64,000 bases of DNA from Actinomycetota bacterium (GTDB lineage: Bacteria; Actinomycetota; Actinomycetes; Nanopelagicales; Nanopelagicaceae), in contig JAPLBK010000038.1 of NCBI GenBank assembly GCA_026392775.1, forward strand, positions 1 through 64,000, written 5' to 3'. Positions 36,373 to 46,983 of the stretch are shown here, in pieces. The translations under genes and the position numbers were made by a program. Numbering within the stretch: the stretch's first letter is position 1; each line of letters starts with the position of its first letter. The notes beneath the pieces are model-generated. The model was given only the letters and a program-made list of their open reading frames with translations, ran no database searches and was not told the origin of the DNA.

Positions 36373-37683
36373 ATGACATTGACTCTTTCAGTAGTTGGCT
36401 GCGGTTATCTAGGTGCTACACATGCCGCATGCATGTCTTCTCTTGGCTTTACCGTGATTGGTGTTGATACTGATCCCAATAAAGTGGCGATGCTACAAAA
36501 TGGCAAGCTTCCATTTTATGAGCCTGGTCTAGACACTTTACTAGCACAAGAAATGAAGACAGGCCGCCTCTCATTTACAACTGATTTTTCAGCAGTTAAA
36601 GATGCTGACATTCATTTTGTTTGTGTTGGAACCCCACAGAGTAAAGACAGTCTTGCAGCAGATCTGACTTACGTGCGCTCTGCAGTTGCTGAGATTGCAC
36701 CATATTTAAAGGATGGTTCATTAGTCGTTGGAAAATCAACTGTTCCCGTAGGAACGGCTCAATCACTTCGTGAGCAGCTCGCTAAAACAGCACCGCAAGC
36801 AGATCTTGCCTGGAATCCAGAGTTCTTACGTGAAGGTTTTGCAGTTGAAGACACATTGACTCCTAATCGCTTAGTCGTTGGTGTTGCTAACGATCGTGCT
36901 GAGCAGATTCTGAAGCAAGTTTATAAACCAATTATCGATTTAGGAACCCCTTGGATTAGAGCAGATCTTCCAACTGCAGAACTTGTAAAGGTTGCTGCGA
37001 ACTCTTTCCTTGCGACAAAAATATCTTTCATCAACGCTATGGCTGAAGTATGTGAAGCTGCTGGCGGCGATGTTACGGTCCTTGCTCAAGCAATTGGCTA
37101 TGACCCACGTATTGGAAATAAGTTCTTGCAGGCCGGTATTGGTTTTGGTGGTGGTTGTCTTCCAAAAGATATTCGAGCATTTATGGCACGCGCTGAAGAG
37201 TTAGGTGCGAAGCAAGCCCTTGAATTCTTGCGTGAAATCGATGCAATTAACTTGCGAGCACGCCAGCGTGTAATCGACGTTGTTCGAAGCAAACTTTCAG
37301 AGGATTTAACTCAATACAAAATTGCCGTTCTTGGAGCTACTTTCAAACCAGATAGTGATGATGTGCGTGACTCCCCCGCACTTGATATCGCTGTTCAGTT
37401 ACAAGCAGCTGGAGCAGCTGTGGTTGTTCATGATCCCAAGGGAATTGAACCTGCACGTAAGCGTTTTCCAAAGCTTGAATATGTAGAAGTAGTCACAGAT
37501 GCAGTTAAAGACGCTGATTTAATCTTGCATCTGACTGAATGGAAGGAGTACCGAGCTATCGATCCAGTAACTCTTTCTTCCTTAGTTAAAAGAAAGATCA
37601 TTATTGATGGACGCAATATGCTTAACCGAGAACTATGGCGCAAAGCCGGTTGGAAGTTCCATGCTTTAGGACGCACCGATTAA
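36373..37683 (+). CDS. UDP-glucose 6-dehydrogenase
   Basis: 436 residues. N-terminal NAD fold (SVVGCGYLGATHAACMSSLG), central AELVKVAANSFLATKISFINAMAE and the catalytic cysteine in GIGFGGGCLPKDIRAF, C-terminal UDP-binding domain with GATFKPDSDDVRDSPAL. It oxidises UDP-glucose to UDP-glucuronate for surface polysaccharide. The UDP-mannose-type dehydrogenases share the fold, so substrate is inferred. 10 bases after the LCP gene. Confidence 0.9.
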   Translation: MTLTLSVVGCGYLGATHAACMSSLGFTVIGVDTDPNKVAMLQNGKLPFYEPGLDTLLAQEMKTGRLSFTTDFSAVKDADIHFVCVGTPQSKDSLAADLTYVRSAVAEIAPYLKDGSLVVGKSTVPVGTAQSLREQLAKTAPQADLAWNPEFLREGFAVEDTLTPNRLVVGVANDRAEQILKQVYKPIIDLGTPWIRADLPTAELVKVAANSFLATKISFINAMAEVCEAAGGDVTVLAQAIGYDPRIGNKFLQAGIGFGGGCLPKDIRAFMARAEELGAKQALEFLREIDAINLRARQRVIDVVRSKLSEDLTQYKIAVLGATFKPDSDDVRDSPALDIAVQLQAAGAAVVVHDPKGIEPARKRFPKLEYVEVVTDAVKDADLILHLTEWKEYRAIDPVTLSSLVKRKIIIDGRNMLNRELWRKAGWKFHALGRTD

Positions 37684-37714
37684 CGAGCAAGAAAGCATCG
37701 ATGCAGTCCTTGCA

Positions 37715-38077
37715 ATGAAGAAATGGGCTGTTGTCGGGCTTGGAAATAACCCAGAGCGCGCAGCATTCGGTGTGGCAAAGCTCTTACAAGATAAAGGTCA
37801 CCGCATCGTTCCTGTTTATCCTCGTGCAGAAACTGTGCACGGTGAGCTTGGCTATAAGACGCTTTCAGAAATTCCAGGGCCTATAGAAGTAGTTGATTGT
37901 TTTGTTAACTCCACCCTTGTAGGCAAAGTCGTCGATGAAGCTATTGCAATTGGGGCCAAAGCTGTATGGCTGCAACTAGATGTCATTGATCATGAGGCTA
38001 TAGCTCGTGCACAAGCTGCAGGTTTATTAACAGTGATGGATAGATGCCCAGCTATTGAGTATAGAAAGAAAAACTAG
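37715..38077 (+). CDS. CoA-binding domain protein (YccU-like)
   Basis: 120 residues from ATG 37715, a single Rossmann CoA-binding domain ([32 protein letters not shown], ending in MDRCPAIEY). Function unknown. The reading frame stays open upstream to 37670, coding INEQESIDAVLA before the ATG, which resembles the normal N-terminal helix of the family, but it has no ATG, GTG or TTG. An ATT at 37679 with AGGA 7 bases upstream could be a rare start. It converges on purE with a 4-base overlap. Confidence 0.8.
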   Translation: MKKWAVVGLGNNPERAAFGVAKLLQDKGHRIVPVYPRAETVHGELGYKTLSEIPGPIEVVDCFVNSTLVGKVVDEAIAIGAKAVWLQLDVIDHEAIARAQAAGLLTVMDRCPAIEYRKKN

Positions 38078-38580
38078 AAACCAGTTTTTTGCCCACGGCG
38101 TGAATTCAAACTTGCGCCTTTAGCTTTAGCTTCAGCATTAATTTCCTTTAAAGCATCTGCAACTTTGGCGCTAATTGCTGAATCAGAGATTCCTAGAATT
38201 CGAGCCGCAAGTAAGGCTGCGTTCTTGGCATTACCCACACCAACAGTTGCCACTGGGACGCCTGCTGGCATCTGCACAATCGAGAGTAATGAATCCATTC
38301 CATCAAGGTTTTTTAGCGCAACAGGGACTCCGATTACCGGAAGTGTGGTTAATGAAGCAACCATTCCAGGTAAATGTGCAGCTCCACCAGCACCAGCGAT
38401 AATTACTTTAAATCCTTTACCTGCTGCGCTTTGCGCAAACTCAACCATTTCAAGTGGCATACGGTGAGCTGAAACAACATCTGTTTCGTAAGAAATTCCT
38501 AATTGATCTAGAACTTTCGCAGCCTCCTCCATTACCGGCCAATCAGAATCTGATCCCATGATGATTGCTACATCACTCAT
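38074..38580 (-). CDS. purE: N5-carboxyaminoimidazole ribonucleotide mutase PurE
   Basis: 168 residues from ATG 38580 (GGAGAA Shine-Dalgarno; a TTG precedes it in frame). [15 protein letters not shown] and SAHRMP with the conserved His, and [12 protein letters not shown], mark class I PurE, which moves the carboxyl group made by PurK to give CAIR in purine synthesis. Overlaps purK by 8 bases. Confidence 0.95.
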   Translation of the reverse strand: MSDVAIIMGSDSDWPVMEEAAKVLDQLGISYETDVVSAHRMPLEMVEFAQSAAGKGFKVIIAGAGGAAHLPGMVASLTTLPVIGVPVALKNLDGMDSLLSIVQMPAGVPVATVGVGNAKNAALLAARILGISDSAISAKVADALKEINAEAKAKGASLNSRRGQKTGF

Positions 38581-39685
38581 CAATTTCTCCGCTCATGTAA
38601 TCAAGGGCATGTTGAACTTCTTGGATTAATTCTACGAGGTTATCGCCTAGCAAATTAACATGGCCAATCTTGCGCCCAGGGCGTACTTCCTTCTTATAGT
38701 GGTGAAACTTCAACTCTGGCGTGCGGGCCATGAGATGAAGATATGGACGATACATATCCACCTTATCGCCTCCCAGGATGTTTCCCATTACGGCAATGGG
38801 GGCAGACATCCGTGGATTTCCAAGGGGAAGATCTAAAATAGCGCGCAGGTGTTGCTCAAACTGAGAAGTTATTGAACCTTCAATCGTCCAGTGTCCAGAG
38901 TTATGAGGACGCATTGCTAATTCATTGATAAAGAGTTCTTCACCTTTGACAAAGATTTCAACTGCCATAACACCAATGACACCAATTTCATTGGCAACAT
39001 CTAGTGCTAATTTTTGAGCTTTCTCACTTAAATCATTAGATAACTCTGGAGCTGGCGTAATTGTCATGACGCATATGCCATCGCGCTGGATGGTTTGAGT
39101 TGGAGCCCACGTAGTTGCTTGACCGTGGGGAGATCTGGCCACCATGACCGCTATTTCATAATCAAAATCAATGAGCTCTTCAATTAAAACTTTACCAACC
39201 TCTTTTAATACTGCAGCAAGCTCTGCTTGGCTATTAATTTTCCACACGCCGCGGCCGTCATAACCGCCTGAAATAGCTTTAGCAATTACTGGAAATTCAC
39301 TTACTTCTTCAACTTCAGTTACTACTGAGTTTTTTGGCGAAGGGAAATTGCTCAGTCGCGCACGCATCGCAGCTTTATCTTGCGAATATATGAAGCTGGC
39401 AGAACTTGGGCGAACCACAACCCCATCAGCCTCTAAAGTTTTAATAATGCTCAGTGGGATGAGTTCGTGTTCAAAAGTAATCACATCACACTTGCGCGCA
39501 AATGCACGGACAGTTTCAAGATCCTTATAGTCACCGACCACGTAGTTTGTTATTTGTGCTCCGCTATCTTGAGCATCATTTGCAAGTAATAAGAGGTTGA
39601 CTCCAAGTGCTGCGGCAGAAGCAACGCTCATGCGAGCTAATTGTCCAGCACCAATTACGCCAACAGTTGGGAATTGATCGCTCAC
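38573..39685 (-). CDS. purK: N5-carboxyaminoimidazole ribonucleotide synthase PurK
   Basis: 370 residues, ATP-grasp fold. Start [20 protein letters not shown], middle [11 protein letters not shown], and the late [25 protein letters not shown]. It carboxylates AIR using ATP and bicarbonate; PurE follows. GTG start 4 bases after birA; birA-purK-purE form one minus-strand operon. Confidence 0.95.
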   Translation of the reverse strand: MSDQFPTVGVIGAGQLARMSVASAAALGVNLLLLANDAQDSGAQITNYVVGDYKDLETVRAFARKCDVITFEHELIPLSIIKTLEADGVVVRPSSASFIYSQDKAAMRARLSNFPSPKNSVVTEVEEVSEFPVIAKAISGGYDGRGVWKINSQAELAAVLKEVGKVLIEELIDFDYEIAVMVARSPHGQATTWAPTQTIQRDGICVMTITPAPELSNDLSEKAQKLALDVANEIGVIGVMAVEIFVKGEELFINELAMRPHNSGHWTIEGSITSQFEQHLRAILDLPLGNPRMSAPIAVMGNILGGDKVDMYRPYLHLMARTPELKFHHYKKEVRPGRKIGHVNLLGDNLVELIQEVQHALDYMSGEIDE

Positions 39686-39689
39686 TGCC

Positions 39690-40448
39690 CTATCGTAGAT
39701 GAACTACGTCTCCAGCTTGTACATGTGTTCCTGAGTCTAAAATCAACTCGCCCCGAGCAGAAATGCCCGTCGCGATTCCTTTTTCTATCAAATCATTTGG
39801 ATAGTGAATCTGAACTTTTGTTCCAAGGGTTGAACAGAGGGATGTATACAGGCCCGTGATTGATTCATCACCCAGATCCCAGTGGGTGAAAATCGATTCA
39901 AACTCATTTAGTACATCGGCCAAAAGGTGGTTCCGATCAATATTAGTTGCACCTTCAATTGCAAGTGATGTCGCAGTTGGAACAGGTAATTCATCTATGG
40001 TCATTCCTACGTTAATTCCAATTCCAACAACAACACCTTCTCCATTAAATTCACAGATTAATCCTGAAACTTTTTTTTCTTTAATTAAAATATCATTTGG
40101 CCACTTAACTGTTGCACTATACTTTTTGAGAACTTGTGCAACAGATGTACCGGCGATTAAGGAAATCCAACCCCAGTCTTCTTTTTTCCTCTGTGGTTTT
40201 AAATAAAATGAAAATAAAAGCGCACTATTTTTTGGTGCCTCAAAAGTACGCGACATTCGCCCGCGCCCAGCTCTCTGAAAATTCGCAGTAATGACATCAC
40301 CAGGTTTTACTTTTCCGGCAATCGCTCGTGTCACTAAAGCGGTCTGAGTCGATGTGGTGACATCAACCACGCTTACTCGCCAGTACTGCGTAGTTAATGA
40401 GTTGATAACTGACTTATCAAGTGCCGCTCTTAGCATTTGCTTGCCCAT
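39690..40448 (-). CDS. birA: Biotin-[acetyl-CoA-carboxylase] ligase
   Basis: 252 residues from ATG 40448 ([11 protein letters not shown]), chosen because TACGGT lies 7 bases upstream; the open frame reaches 40484. The biotinyl-AMP loop GRGRMSRTF and the conserved KWPNDILI and GIGINVGM are present. No N-terminal DNA-binding domain, so a monofunctional ligase, not a repressor. Divergent from accD across 18 bases and its target is the BCCP domain of AccA at 42823-44541. Confidence 0.92.
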   Translation of the reverse strand: MGKQMLRAALDKSVINSLTTQYWRVSVVDVTTSTQTALVTRAIAGKVKPGDVITANFQRAGRGRMSRTFEAPKNSALLFSFYLKPQRKKEDWGWISLIAGTSVAQVLKKYSATVKWPNDILIKEKKVSGLICEFNGEGVVVGIGINVGMTIDELPVPTATSLAIEGATNIDRNHLLADVLNEFESIFTHWDLGDESITGLYTSLCSTLGTKVQIHYPNDLIEKGIATGISARGELILDSGTHVQAGDVVHLR

Positions 40449-40454
40449 GACATG

Positions 40455-40461
40455 TACCGTA
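40455..40461. promoter_or_regulatory. Symmetric shared -10 for birA and accD
   Basis: The heptamer TACCGTA reads TACCGT on the plus strand (6 bases before the accD ATG at 40467) and TACGGT on the minus strand (7 bases before the birA ATG at 40448). One TANNNTA element could therefore serve both directions with leaderless mRNAs. Confidence 0.55.
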
Positions 40462-40466
40462 GGGGT

Positions 40467-42038
40467 ATGAGCCGTGATCTGCATACAACTGCCGGGAAAA
40501 TCGAAGATCTACGTGCGCGCGTTGAGGAAGCGGTACACGCTGGCTCAGCACGCGCTGTTGAGAAGCAGCATGCCAAGGGGAAGAACACTGCCCGTGAGCG
40601 TATTGAAATGTTGGTTGACCCAGATTCATTTACTGAAATTGATGAGTTCGCCCGCCACCGCTCAACACAATTTGGAATGGAAAATAATCGTCCATACGGT
40701 GATGGTGTTGTAATTGGTACTGCAACTGTAGATGGGCGTCCGATTGCATTGTATTCACAAGATTTCACAATCATGGGTGGTTCACTTGGTGAAGTTCATG
40801 CAGAAAAAATCGTCAAGATTGCAGAGTTTGCTTTAAAGAGTGGAATTCCACTTATTGGAATTAATGACTCCGGTGGCGCACGTATTCAAGAAGGCGTTGC
40901 TTCTCTTGCAGGTTATGGAAAAATCTTCCGCCTTAACACTCGCTCTTCTGGTGTTATTCCTCAAATCTCTTTGATCCTTGGCCCATGTGCTGGTGGTTCT
41001 GCATACTCACCTGCGCTCACAGATTTCACTGTGATGGTTAACGAAACATCACACATGTTTATTACTGGTCCAGACGTTATTAAGACAGTAACTGGCGAAG
41101 AGGTAGGAATGGAAGAGTTAGGTGGCGCACGAACTCATAATGTTCGTACTGGTAATTCACACTACTTAGCTGAAAATGAAGCCGATGCTATTGATTACGT
41201 TAAAGCGCTTCTTTCATATTTACCATCAAATAATATGGACAGGGCTCCACATCTTCCACCAACAGAGCTTTTAGAAAAGAATGCATCCGACATTGCCCTC
41301 GATACTTTGATTCCAGATAGTCCAAATCAGCCATATGACATGAAGGTTTTGATTCAAGCGTTAGTCGATGAAGCAGAGTTCCTAGAAGTCCATGCACTCT
41401 ATGCCCCAAATATCGTTGTTGGCTTTGCTCGCATCGAAGGTGAAACAATTGGAATCATCGCAAATCAACCTAATCAGTTGGCTGGAACACTTGATATTAA
41501 CTCCAGCGAAAAAGCTGCGCGATTCTTGCGCTTTTGCGATGCATTCAATATCCCAATCTTGACCCTTGTTGATGTGCCTGGTTTCTTGCCTGGAACTGAG
41601 CAGGAATGGGATGGAATCATTCGTCGAGGAGCCAAATTACTTTATGCCTACGCAGAAGCATCCGTGCCACTTGTAACTCTCATTACTCGTAAAGCATATG
41701 GTGGAGCATTTATCGTCATGGGTTCTAGATATCTTGGTAGCGATATTAACTTTGCTTGGCCAAGTGCTGAGATTGCTGTAATGGGGGCCCAAGGTGCAGT
41801 TAATATTTTATATCGTAAGGAAATTGCTGAAGCAAAAGATCCAGTTGCTGCAAGAGCTGAGTTAATCGATGAATATAACGAATCACTTGCAAATCCATAC
41901 TTAGCTGCTGAGCGTGGAACAATCGACACAGTGATTGAACCAAATCAATCACGCGCATACATTACAAAAGCATTTAGGACATTGCGCACTAAGCGCGACA
42001 CATTGCCTGCGCGCAAGCACGGAAATATTCCGCTGTAA
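40467..42038 (+). CDS. accD: Acyl-CoA carboxylase carboxyltransferase (beta) subunit
   Basis: 523 residues from ATG 40467 ([11 protein letters not shown]); the frame opens at 40437. The two crotonase-like halves are clear: [42 protein letters not shown], and in the second half [33 protein letters not shown] with [14 protein letters not shown]. Transfers CO2 from carboxybiotin to acetyl- or propionyl-CoA. First gene of accD-accE-maf-accA. Confidence 0.94.
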   Translation: MSRDLHTTAGKIEDLRARVEEAVHAGSARAVEKQHAKGKNTARERIEMLVDPDSFTEIDEFARHRSTQFGMENNRPYGDGVVIGTATVDGRPIALYSQDFTIMGGSLGEVHAEKIVKIAEFALKSGIPLIGINDSGGARIQEGVASLAGYGKIFRLNTRSSGVIPQISLILGPCAGGSAYSPALTDFTVMVNETSHMFITGPDVIKTVTGEEVGMEELGGARTHNVRTGNSHYLAENEADAIDYVKALLSYLPSNNMDRAPHLPPTELLEKNASDIALDTLIPDSPNQPYDMKVLIQALVDEAEFLEVHALYAPNIVVGFARIEGETIGIIANQPNQLAGTLDINSSEKAARFLRFCDAFNIPILTLVDVPGFLPGTEQEWDGIIRRGAKLLYAYAEASVPLVTLITRKAYGGAFIVMGSRYLGSDINFAWPSAEIAVMGAQGAVNILYRKEIAEAKDPVAARAELIDEYNESLANPYLAAERGTIDTVIEPNQSRAYITKAFRTLRTKRDTLPARKHGNIPL

Positions 42039-42220
42039 TGGAGTTTTCAATAATTAAAGGAGATCCCACTGCACAAGAGTTAGAAGCACTCAAAACCGCT
42101 TTGGCCCAACACAAGCGTGAAGAACTAAAGCCTGTGATTCGTCGAAGCATTTATGGTTTGCCTCAACTGCGACAAGGGTTGTCCCATAAAATTACTTTCG
42201 GCGCCCGAAAGAACTCATAA
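42038..42220 (+). CDS. accE: Acyl-CoA carboxylase epsilon subunit
   Basis: 60 residues. The pattern IIKGDPTAQELEALKTAL matches the small epsilon subunit found only in actinobacterial acyl-CoA carboxylases, where it supports the alpha-beta complex. TAATG overlap with accD, 3 bases before maf. Confidence 0.85.
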   Translation: MEFSIIKGDPTAQELEALKTALAQHKREELKPVIRRSIYGLPQLRQGLSHKITFGARKNS

Positions 42221-42223
42221 ACA

Positions 42224-42826
42224 ATGCCAAGGATTGTTTTAGCTTCTGCATCCGTGTCCAGACGCCGTTTGCTTGAATCAGCTGGATTAAAGCCAACAAT
42301 CATGGTTAGCCATGTTAATGAGGAAACTGATTTCTTCAATGCGATGAAGCCTGCCGATATGGTGATTGCCTTAGCCATAACTAAGGCTCACACAATTCGG
42401 GAGCACATAGATTTTCCAGCGATAATTATTGGCTGTGATTCAACATTTGAATTTGATTCACAATCTCTTGGTAAACCGGCAACTCCAGAGATCGCGATTG
42501 AGCGTGCCTCGAGAGTTCGCGGTAATTCCGGGCTACTCCACACAGGTCACTGCATTATTGATACAACAAAGGACAAGGAGATTTCAAGCATCGTCACTAC
42601 AAAAGTAACTTTTGACAATATGACTGATGCTGAAATTGCAGACTATGTTGCTACCGGTGAACCGTTACATGTTGCTGGTGGATTTACTCTTGATGGATTT
42701 AGCTCTCCCTTCATCCCCTCAATTGAAGGTGACTACACAAATGTAGTTGGAATATCTATGCCGTTTGTGAGAAAAGCATTTGAGCAACTTGGCTATTCCT
42801 GGCCAGAGGTCAAGGTGATGCAATGA
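42224..42826 (+). CDS. maf: Maf-family nucleotide pyrophosphatase
   Basis: 200 residues. [36 protein letters not shown] and the [14 protein letters not shown] block are the Maf signatures. Maf hydrolyses non-canonical or pyrimidine NTPs to monophosphates; the exact specificity is not readable. Its place between accE and accA is conserved in actinobacteria. ATGA overlap with accA. Confidence 0.92.
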   Translation: MPRIVLASASVSRRRLLESAGLKPTIMVSHVNEETDFFNAMKPADMVIALAITKAHTIREHIDFPAIIIGCDSTFEFDSQSLGKPATPEIAIERASRVRGNSGLLHTGHCIIDTTKDKEISSIVTTKVTFDNMTDAEIADYVATGEPLHVAGGFTLDGFSSPFIPSIEGDYTNVVGISMPFVRKAFEQLGYSWPEVKVMQ

Positions 42827-44541
42827 AGCGCGTTTTAATTGCTAATCGTGGAGAGATTGCTGTCCGAGTCATTCGCGCATGTAAAGATCATGGTTTAGAA
42901 AGCGTTGCGGTTTATTCAGAAGAAGACCGTAATGCAATTCATTCTCAGATGGCTGATGCTGCTTATTCCCTGCATGGAACAACCGCTACTGAGACTTATC
43001 TAAATATTGAGAAACTGATAAAAGCTGCCAAGCAATCAGGTGCTGATGCGGTTCATCCTGGTTATGGATTCTTATCTGAAAATGCAAACTTTGCTCAAGC
43101 GGTACTTGATGCAGGACTTATTTGGATTGGCCCTTCCCCTGCAGCAATTCGTGCACTGGGCGATAAAGTCTCTGCACGTAAAATTGCAGCCAAAGCGGGA
43201 GCACCACTTGTTGCAGGAACTGCAGATCCAGTTGAAGGACATGGAGAAGTTATAGCTTTTGCAAAGGAACACGGGTTACCTGTTGCAATTAAGGCCGCTC
43301 ATGGTGGTGGTGGACGTGGATTAAAAGTTGCCCGCACGATGGAAGAGATTCCAGAGTTATTTGCATCTGCCGTTCGTGAAGCTATAAGTGGATTCGGTCG
43401 CGGTGAATGCTTCGTTGAGCGCTATTTGGATAAGCCCCGCCACGTTGAAACTCAAGTTTTAGTTGATAAGCATGGCCACGCAGTAGTTGTCAGTACACGA
43501 GATTGCTCACTGCAACGCCGCCACCAAAAGCTTGTTGAAGAAGCTCCTGCACCATTTTTGAGCAAAGCACAAGAAGAAGAGCTCTATAAATCAAGTAAGG
43601 CCATAATGAAAGAAGCTGGCTATGTCGGTGCGGGTACTTGCGAATTCTTAATTGGCCTTGATGGAACAATTTCATTTCTAGAAGTAAATACTCGCTTGCA
43701 AGTTGAGCACCCAGTGAGCGAAGAAGTTACAGGGATTGATTTAGTTCGAGAACAATTTAGAATTGCGATGGGCGAATCACTTGGCTTTGATGACCCAGTC
43801 ATTCGTGGACACTCAATTGAATTTCGTATTAATGGCGAAGACCCAGGTCGCTCATTCCTCCCAGCACCTGGACGCATTACTGACTGGGTTATTCCAACTG
43901 GACCTGGCGTCAGAGTTGATGCTGGTTTTAAGAATGGCGACACCATCGGTGGTAATTTTGATTCATTATTAGCAAAACTCATTGTCACTGGTGCAACACG
44001 CGAACAAGCAATTGAGCGTGCTCGTCGTGCCTTGGCTGAATTCAACGTCGAAGGCTTAGCTACAGCGCTCCCTTTCCACCGAGCAATTGTGGAAGATCGC
44101 GCATTTACACAAGATTTTAAGATCTACACCAGTTACATTGAAAATGAATTCAACAATGAGATACCTCTATATCAGGCACCTGTTGTACAACTTGAGACAC
44201 ACATGGCACCTGAGTATTTGGTTGCTGAAGTAAATGGAAAGCGCTTTGAAGTCTTAGTACATGCTCCTAAGCCTGTAGTGAAGCGCCATCGCGCAAAGCA
44301 ATCAATGGCAGGTGGCGCAGGTGGCACAGCACTTACTAGCCCCATGCAGGGAACCGTTGTGAAGATTGCAGTTAAGGAAGGCGATCGAGTTGAAGTTGGA
44401 GATTTAGTTATCGTTCTAGAAGCGATGAAAATGGAACAGCCATTAATGGCTCATAAAGCTGGTGTGATTGGTAATTTGAGCGCTGCAATAGGGGCCACGG
44501 TTTCTAGTGGAACAGCTCTTTGTGACATCATTGATGCATGA
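42823..44541 (+). CDS. accA: Acetyl/propionyl-CoA carboxylase alpha subunit (BC-BCCP)
   Basis: 572 residues. Biotin carboxylase with ATP-grasp motif [32 protein letters not shown] and [21 protein letters not shown]-terminal biotinyl domain with [11 protein letters not shown], whose Lys is biotinylated by BirA. Provides malonyl- or methylmalonyl-CoA with AccD and AccE. Overlaps maf and the PNP gene by ATGA on both sides. Confidence 0.95.
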   Translation: MKRVLIANRGEIAVRVIRACKDHGLESVAVYSEEDRNAIHSQMADAAYSLHGTTATETYLNIEKLIKAAKQSGADAVHPGYGFLSENANFAQAVLDAGLIWIGPSPAAIRALGDKVSARKIAAKAGAPLVAGTADPVEGHGEVIAFAKEHGLPVAIKAAHGGGGRGLKVARTMEEIPELFASAVREAISGFGRGECFVERYLDKPRHVETQVLVDKHGHAVVVSTRDCSLQRRHQKLVEEAPAPFLSKAQEEELYKSSKAIMKEAGYVGAGTCEFLIGLDGTISFLEVNTRLQVEHPVSEEVTGIDLVREQFRIAMGESLGFDDPVIRGHSIEFRINGEDPGRSFLPAPGRITDWVIPTGPGVRVDAGFKNGDTIGGNFDSLLAKLIVTGATREQAIERARRALAEFNVEGLATALPFHRAIVEDRAFTQDFKIYTSYIENEFNNEIPLYQAPVVQLETHMAPEYLVAEVNGKRFEVLVHAPKPVVKRHRAKQSMAGGAGGTALTSPMQGTVVKIAVKEGDRVEVGDLVIVLEAMKMEQPLMAHKAGVIGNLSAAIGATVSSGTALCDIIDA

Positions 44542-45368
44542 CAAATAGCGATCTCCTCTATTCAGATCCATTAGCCGCAGCCACTGCTGCAGCTAAAGAA
44601 ATCACGGAACGCACAGGAATCGCATCCCATGATGTTGCCCTAGTAATGGGTTCTGGTTGGGTGAGCGCAATTGATGCATTAGGAACTCCAGCGTATGAAT
44701 GTAACGCTGAAGACATAACTGGCTTCCTTCCTCCAACAGTTGAGGGGCACTCAGGAAAAGTTCGCTCCTATGAAATTGAAGCAAATGGCAAGAAACTACG
44801 AGCCCTTGTCTTTCTAGGTCGCACACATCTCTATGAAGGCAAAGGTGTTGAACCGGTCGTGCATAGCGTTCGGACAGCAGTTAAAGCTGGATGCAAAGTA
44901 GTTATTTTAACTAATGCTTGCGGTGGAATAAACAAGGCCTATAAAGTTGGCCAGCCAGTTCTCATTCGTGATCATATTTCTTTAACCGCTGTATCTCCTT
45001 TATCTGGTGCAACTTTTGTTGACTTAACAGATCTCTATAGCAAGCGAATCCGCGAAATTGTAAAGAAGGAAGATTCATCACTTGAAGAAGGTGTCTACGT
45101 GCATTGGCGTGGGCCAACATATGAAACTCCAGCAGAAATTAAAATGATGCGCACTATGGGGGCAGATTTAGTTGGTATGTCCACAGTTCCTGAAGCAATT
45201 GCAGCACATGCACTAGGTGCTGAAGTTCTTGGAATTTCATTAGTCACTAATGCAGCTGCCGGTGTTACTGGTGAAAAACTTAATCATGAAGAAGTTATTG
45301 CCGCTGGAAAGGCCGCTGCAGATCGTATGGGCGCTCTTCTCAAAGGGGTAATTCCGAAGTTATTCTAG
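44538..45368 (+). CDS. punA: Purine nucleoside phosphorylase
   Basis: 276 residues of the trimeric PNP type. [38 protein letters not shown] and [32 protein letters not shown] are characteristic. Splits inosine and guanosine (and deoxy forms) with phosphate into base plus (deoxy)ribose 1-phosphate. ATGA overlap with accA and 4 bases before the phosphomutase, as in Rv3307-Rv3308. Confidence 0.94.
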   Translation: MTNSDLLYSDPLAAATAAAKEITERTGIASHDVALVMGSGWVSAIDALGTPAYECNAEDITGFLPPTVEGHSGKVRSYEIEANGKKLRALVFLGRTHLYEGKGVEPVVHSVRTAVKAGCKVVILTNACGGINKAYKVGQPVLIRDHISLTAVSPLSGATFVDLTDLYSKRIREIVKKEDSSLEEGVYVHWRGPTYETPAEIKMMRTMGADLVGMSTVPEAIAAHALGAEVLGISLVTNAAAGVTGEKLNHEEVIAAGKAAADRMGALLKGVIPKLF

Positions 45369-45372
45369 GAAC

Positions 45373-46983
45373 ATGGATCTGACACAAGAAGTTCAAGCAT
45401 GGATTGCTGATGATCCAGATCCAAAAACTGCTGCCCAATTACAGCAGTGGCTAGATTCCAATAATGACGTAGAACTACGCGCATCATTTAATGGCTTTTT
45501 GCACTTCGGTACTGCTGGCTTGCGTGGTCCCATTCGCCCGGGGCCTTCAGGAATGAACCGAGCAGTTGTTGGTCGCACAGCTGCAGGTATTGCGGCATAT
45601 ATGAAGGAACGTAATTTAACTTCAGTAGTAATTGGCCGTGATGCCCGTTATGGCTCTGAGGATTTCACTGTTGAAACTGCGCAAATTATGAGCGGTGCCG
45701 GTATGAAGGTTTATGTCTTGCCTCGCCCACTTCCTACGCCTGTACTAGCTTTTGCTACTAATGAATTAAAGTGCGACGTAGGAATTATGGTTACGGCTAG
45801 CCATAATCCCTCACAAGATAATGGTTATAAAGTCTATTTAGGTGGCACCGTGGATGGAATCTATTACCGCGGCTCACAGATAATTTCACCATCAGATGAG
45901 TCAATTGCACAAAAAATAGATTCAATTACATCTCTTGCTTCACAACCTCGTGGAAAAGAATGGACAACCTTAGGAGAAGAGGTTGTCCATAAATATGTTG
46001 GGATTACGGCTGCTCTTGCTCAACGGCCTGGAAACTTAAAGATTGTTTACACCGCGATGCATGGTGTTGGAACTGAAACTCTTCAACATGTTTTTCATAA
46101 AGCAGGATTCCCGCAACCGATCTTGGTGGATGTTCAAGCAAAGCCGAATCCTGATTTTCCAACCGTCGCATTTCCAAATCCTGAAGAACCAGGCGCAATT
46201 GATTTAGCTTTAGAGACTGCTCGCACATTTGATGCTGATCTAGTTATAGCTAACGATCCAGATGCAGATCGCTGCGCCGCTGCAGTTAAAGACCCGATTA
46301 AAGGCTGGAGAATGCTGCGTGGGGATGAGTTAGGGGTAATTTTTGGTGAAACTATCGCACGGGCAACAACTAAAGGAATTCTTGCAAACTCCATAGTTTC
46401 CTCATCAATTTTGAGCAAAATTGCTGCTCACTACAAACTTGATTTTGAGGAAACACTGACAGGCTTTAAGTGGTTAGCAAAGATAGATGGGTTAACTTTT
46501 GGTTATGAAGAAGCCCTTGGATACGCCGTTGATGCAATTACTGTCAATGATAAAGATGGAATATCTGCAGCCATCAAACTAGCCCAAATTGTGACTGATT
46601 TAGCCGCGCAGAATAAAACTCTTCTTGATTTACTCGATGAGGTTTGGGCTCGTCATGGTTTTCATGCAACTGAGCAAATCGCAATCCGCCTAACAGATCT
46701 TTCTCAAGTCGGTGTAATCATGGGAAATTTGCGCCGCGATCCCCCTAAAGAAATTGCTGGTCGTTCTGTTACATCAATTGATGATCTGACTAAACCAAGT
46801 GATGGTTTACCCCCTACAGATGGCCTACGCATTTGGCTCGATGGTGGAATTCGAATAATCATTCGTCCTAGCGGCACAGAAGCAAAGATGAAGTGTTACA
46901 TTGAGGCAATTGCAAAGGATTCTGCAACTGCGCAAACAGTTCTGGATCAGTTACGAACCCCATTGAAGGAATTGCTATCGTGA
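45373..46983 (+). CDS. Phosphopentomutase/phosphohexomutase (PmmB-like)
   Basis: 536 residues of the alpha-D-phosphohexomutase superfamily: GTAGLRGPIRPGPSGMNRAV, the phosphoserine loop MVTASHNPSQDNGYKVY, metal loop NDPDADRCAAAV, GYEEALGYAVD and RPSGTEAKMKCYIE. Between PNP and DeoC it most likely converts ribose 1-phosphate or deoxyribose 1-phosphate to the 5-phosphates. The annotation pmmB in Mycobacterium is historical; the pentose role is inferred from context. Confidence 0.88.
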   Translation: MDLTQEVQAWIADDPDPKTAAQLQQWLDSNNDVELRASFNGFLHFGTAGLRGPIRPGPSGMNRAVVGRTAAGIAAYMKERNLTSVVIGRDARYGSEDFTVETAQIMSGAGMKVYVLPRPLPTPVLAFATNELKCDVGIMVTASHNPSQDNGYKVYLGGTVDGIYYRGSQIISPSDESIAQKIDSITSLASQPRGKEWTTLGEEVVHKYVGITAALAQRPGNLKIVYTAMHGVGTETLQHVFHKAGFPQPILVDVQAKPNPDFPTVAFPNPEEPGAIDLALETARTFDADLVIANDPDADRCAAAVKDPIKGWRMLRGDELGVIFGETIARATTKGILANSIVSSSILSKIAAHYKLDFEETLTGFKWLAKIDGLTFGYEEALGYAVDAITVNDKDGISAAIKLAQIVTDLAAQNKTLLDLLDEVWARHGFHATEQIAIRLTDLSQVGVIMGNLRRDPPKEIAGRSVTSIDDLTKPSDGLPPTDGLRIWLDGGIRIIIRPSGTEAKMKCYIEAIAKDSATAQTVLDQLRTPLKELLS

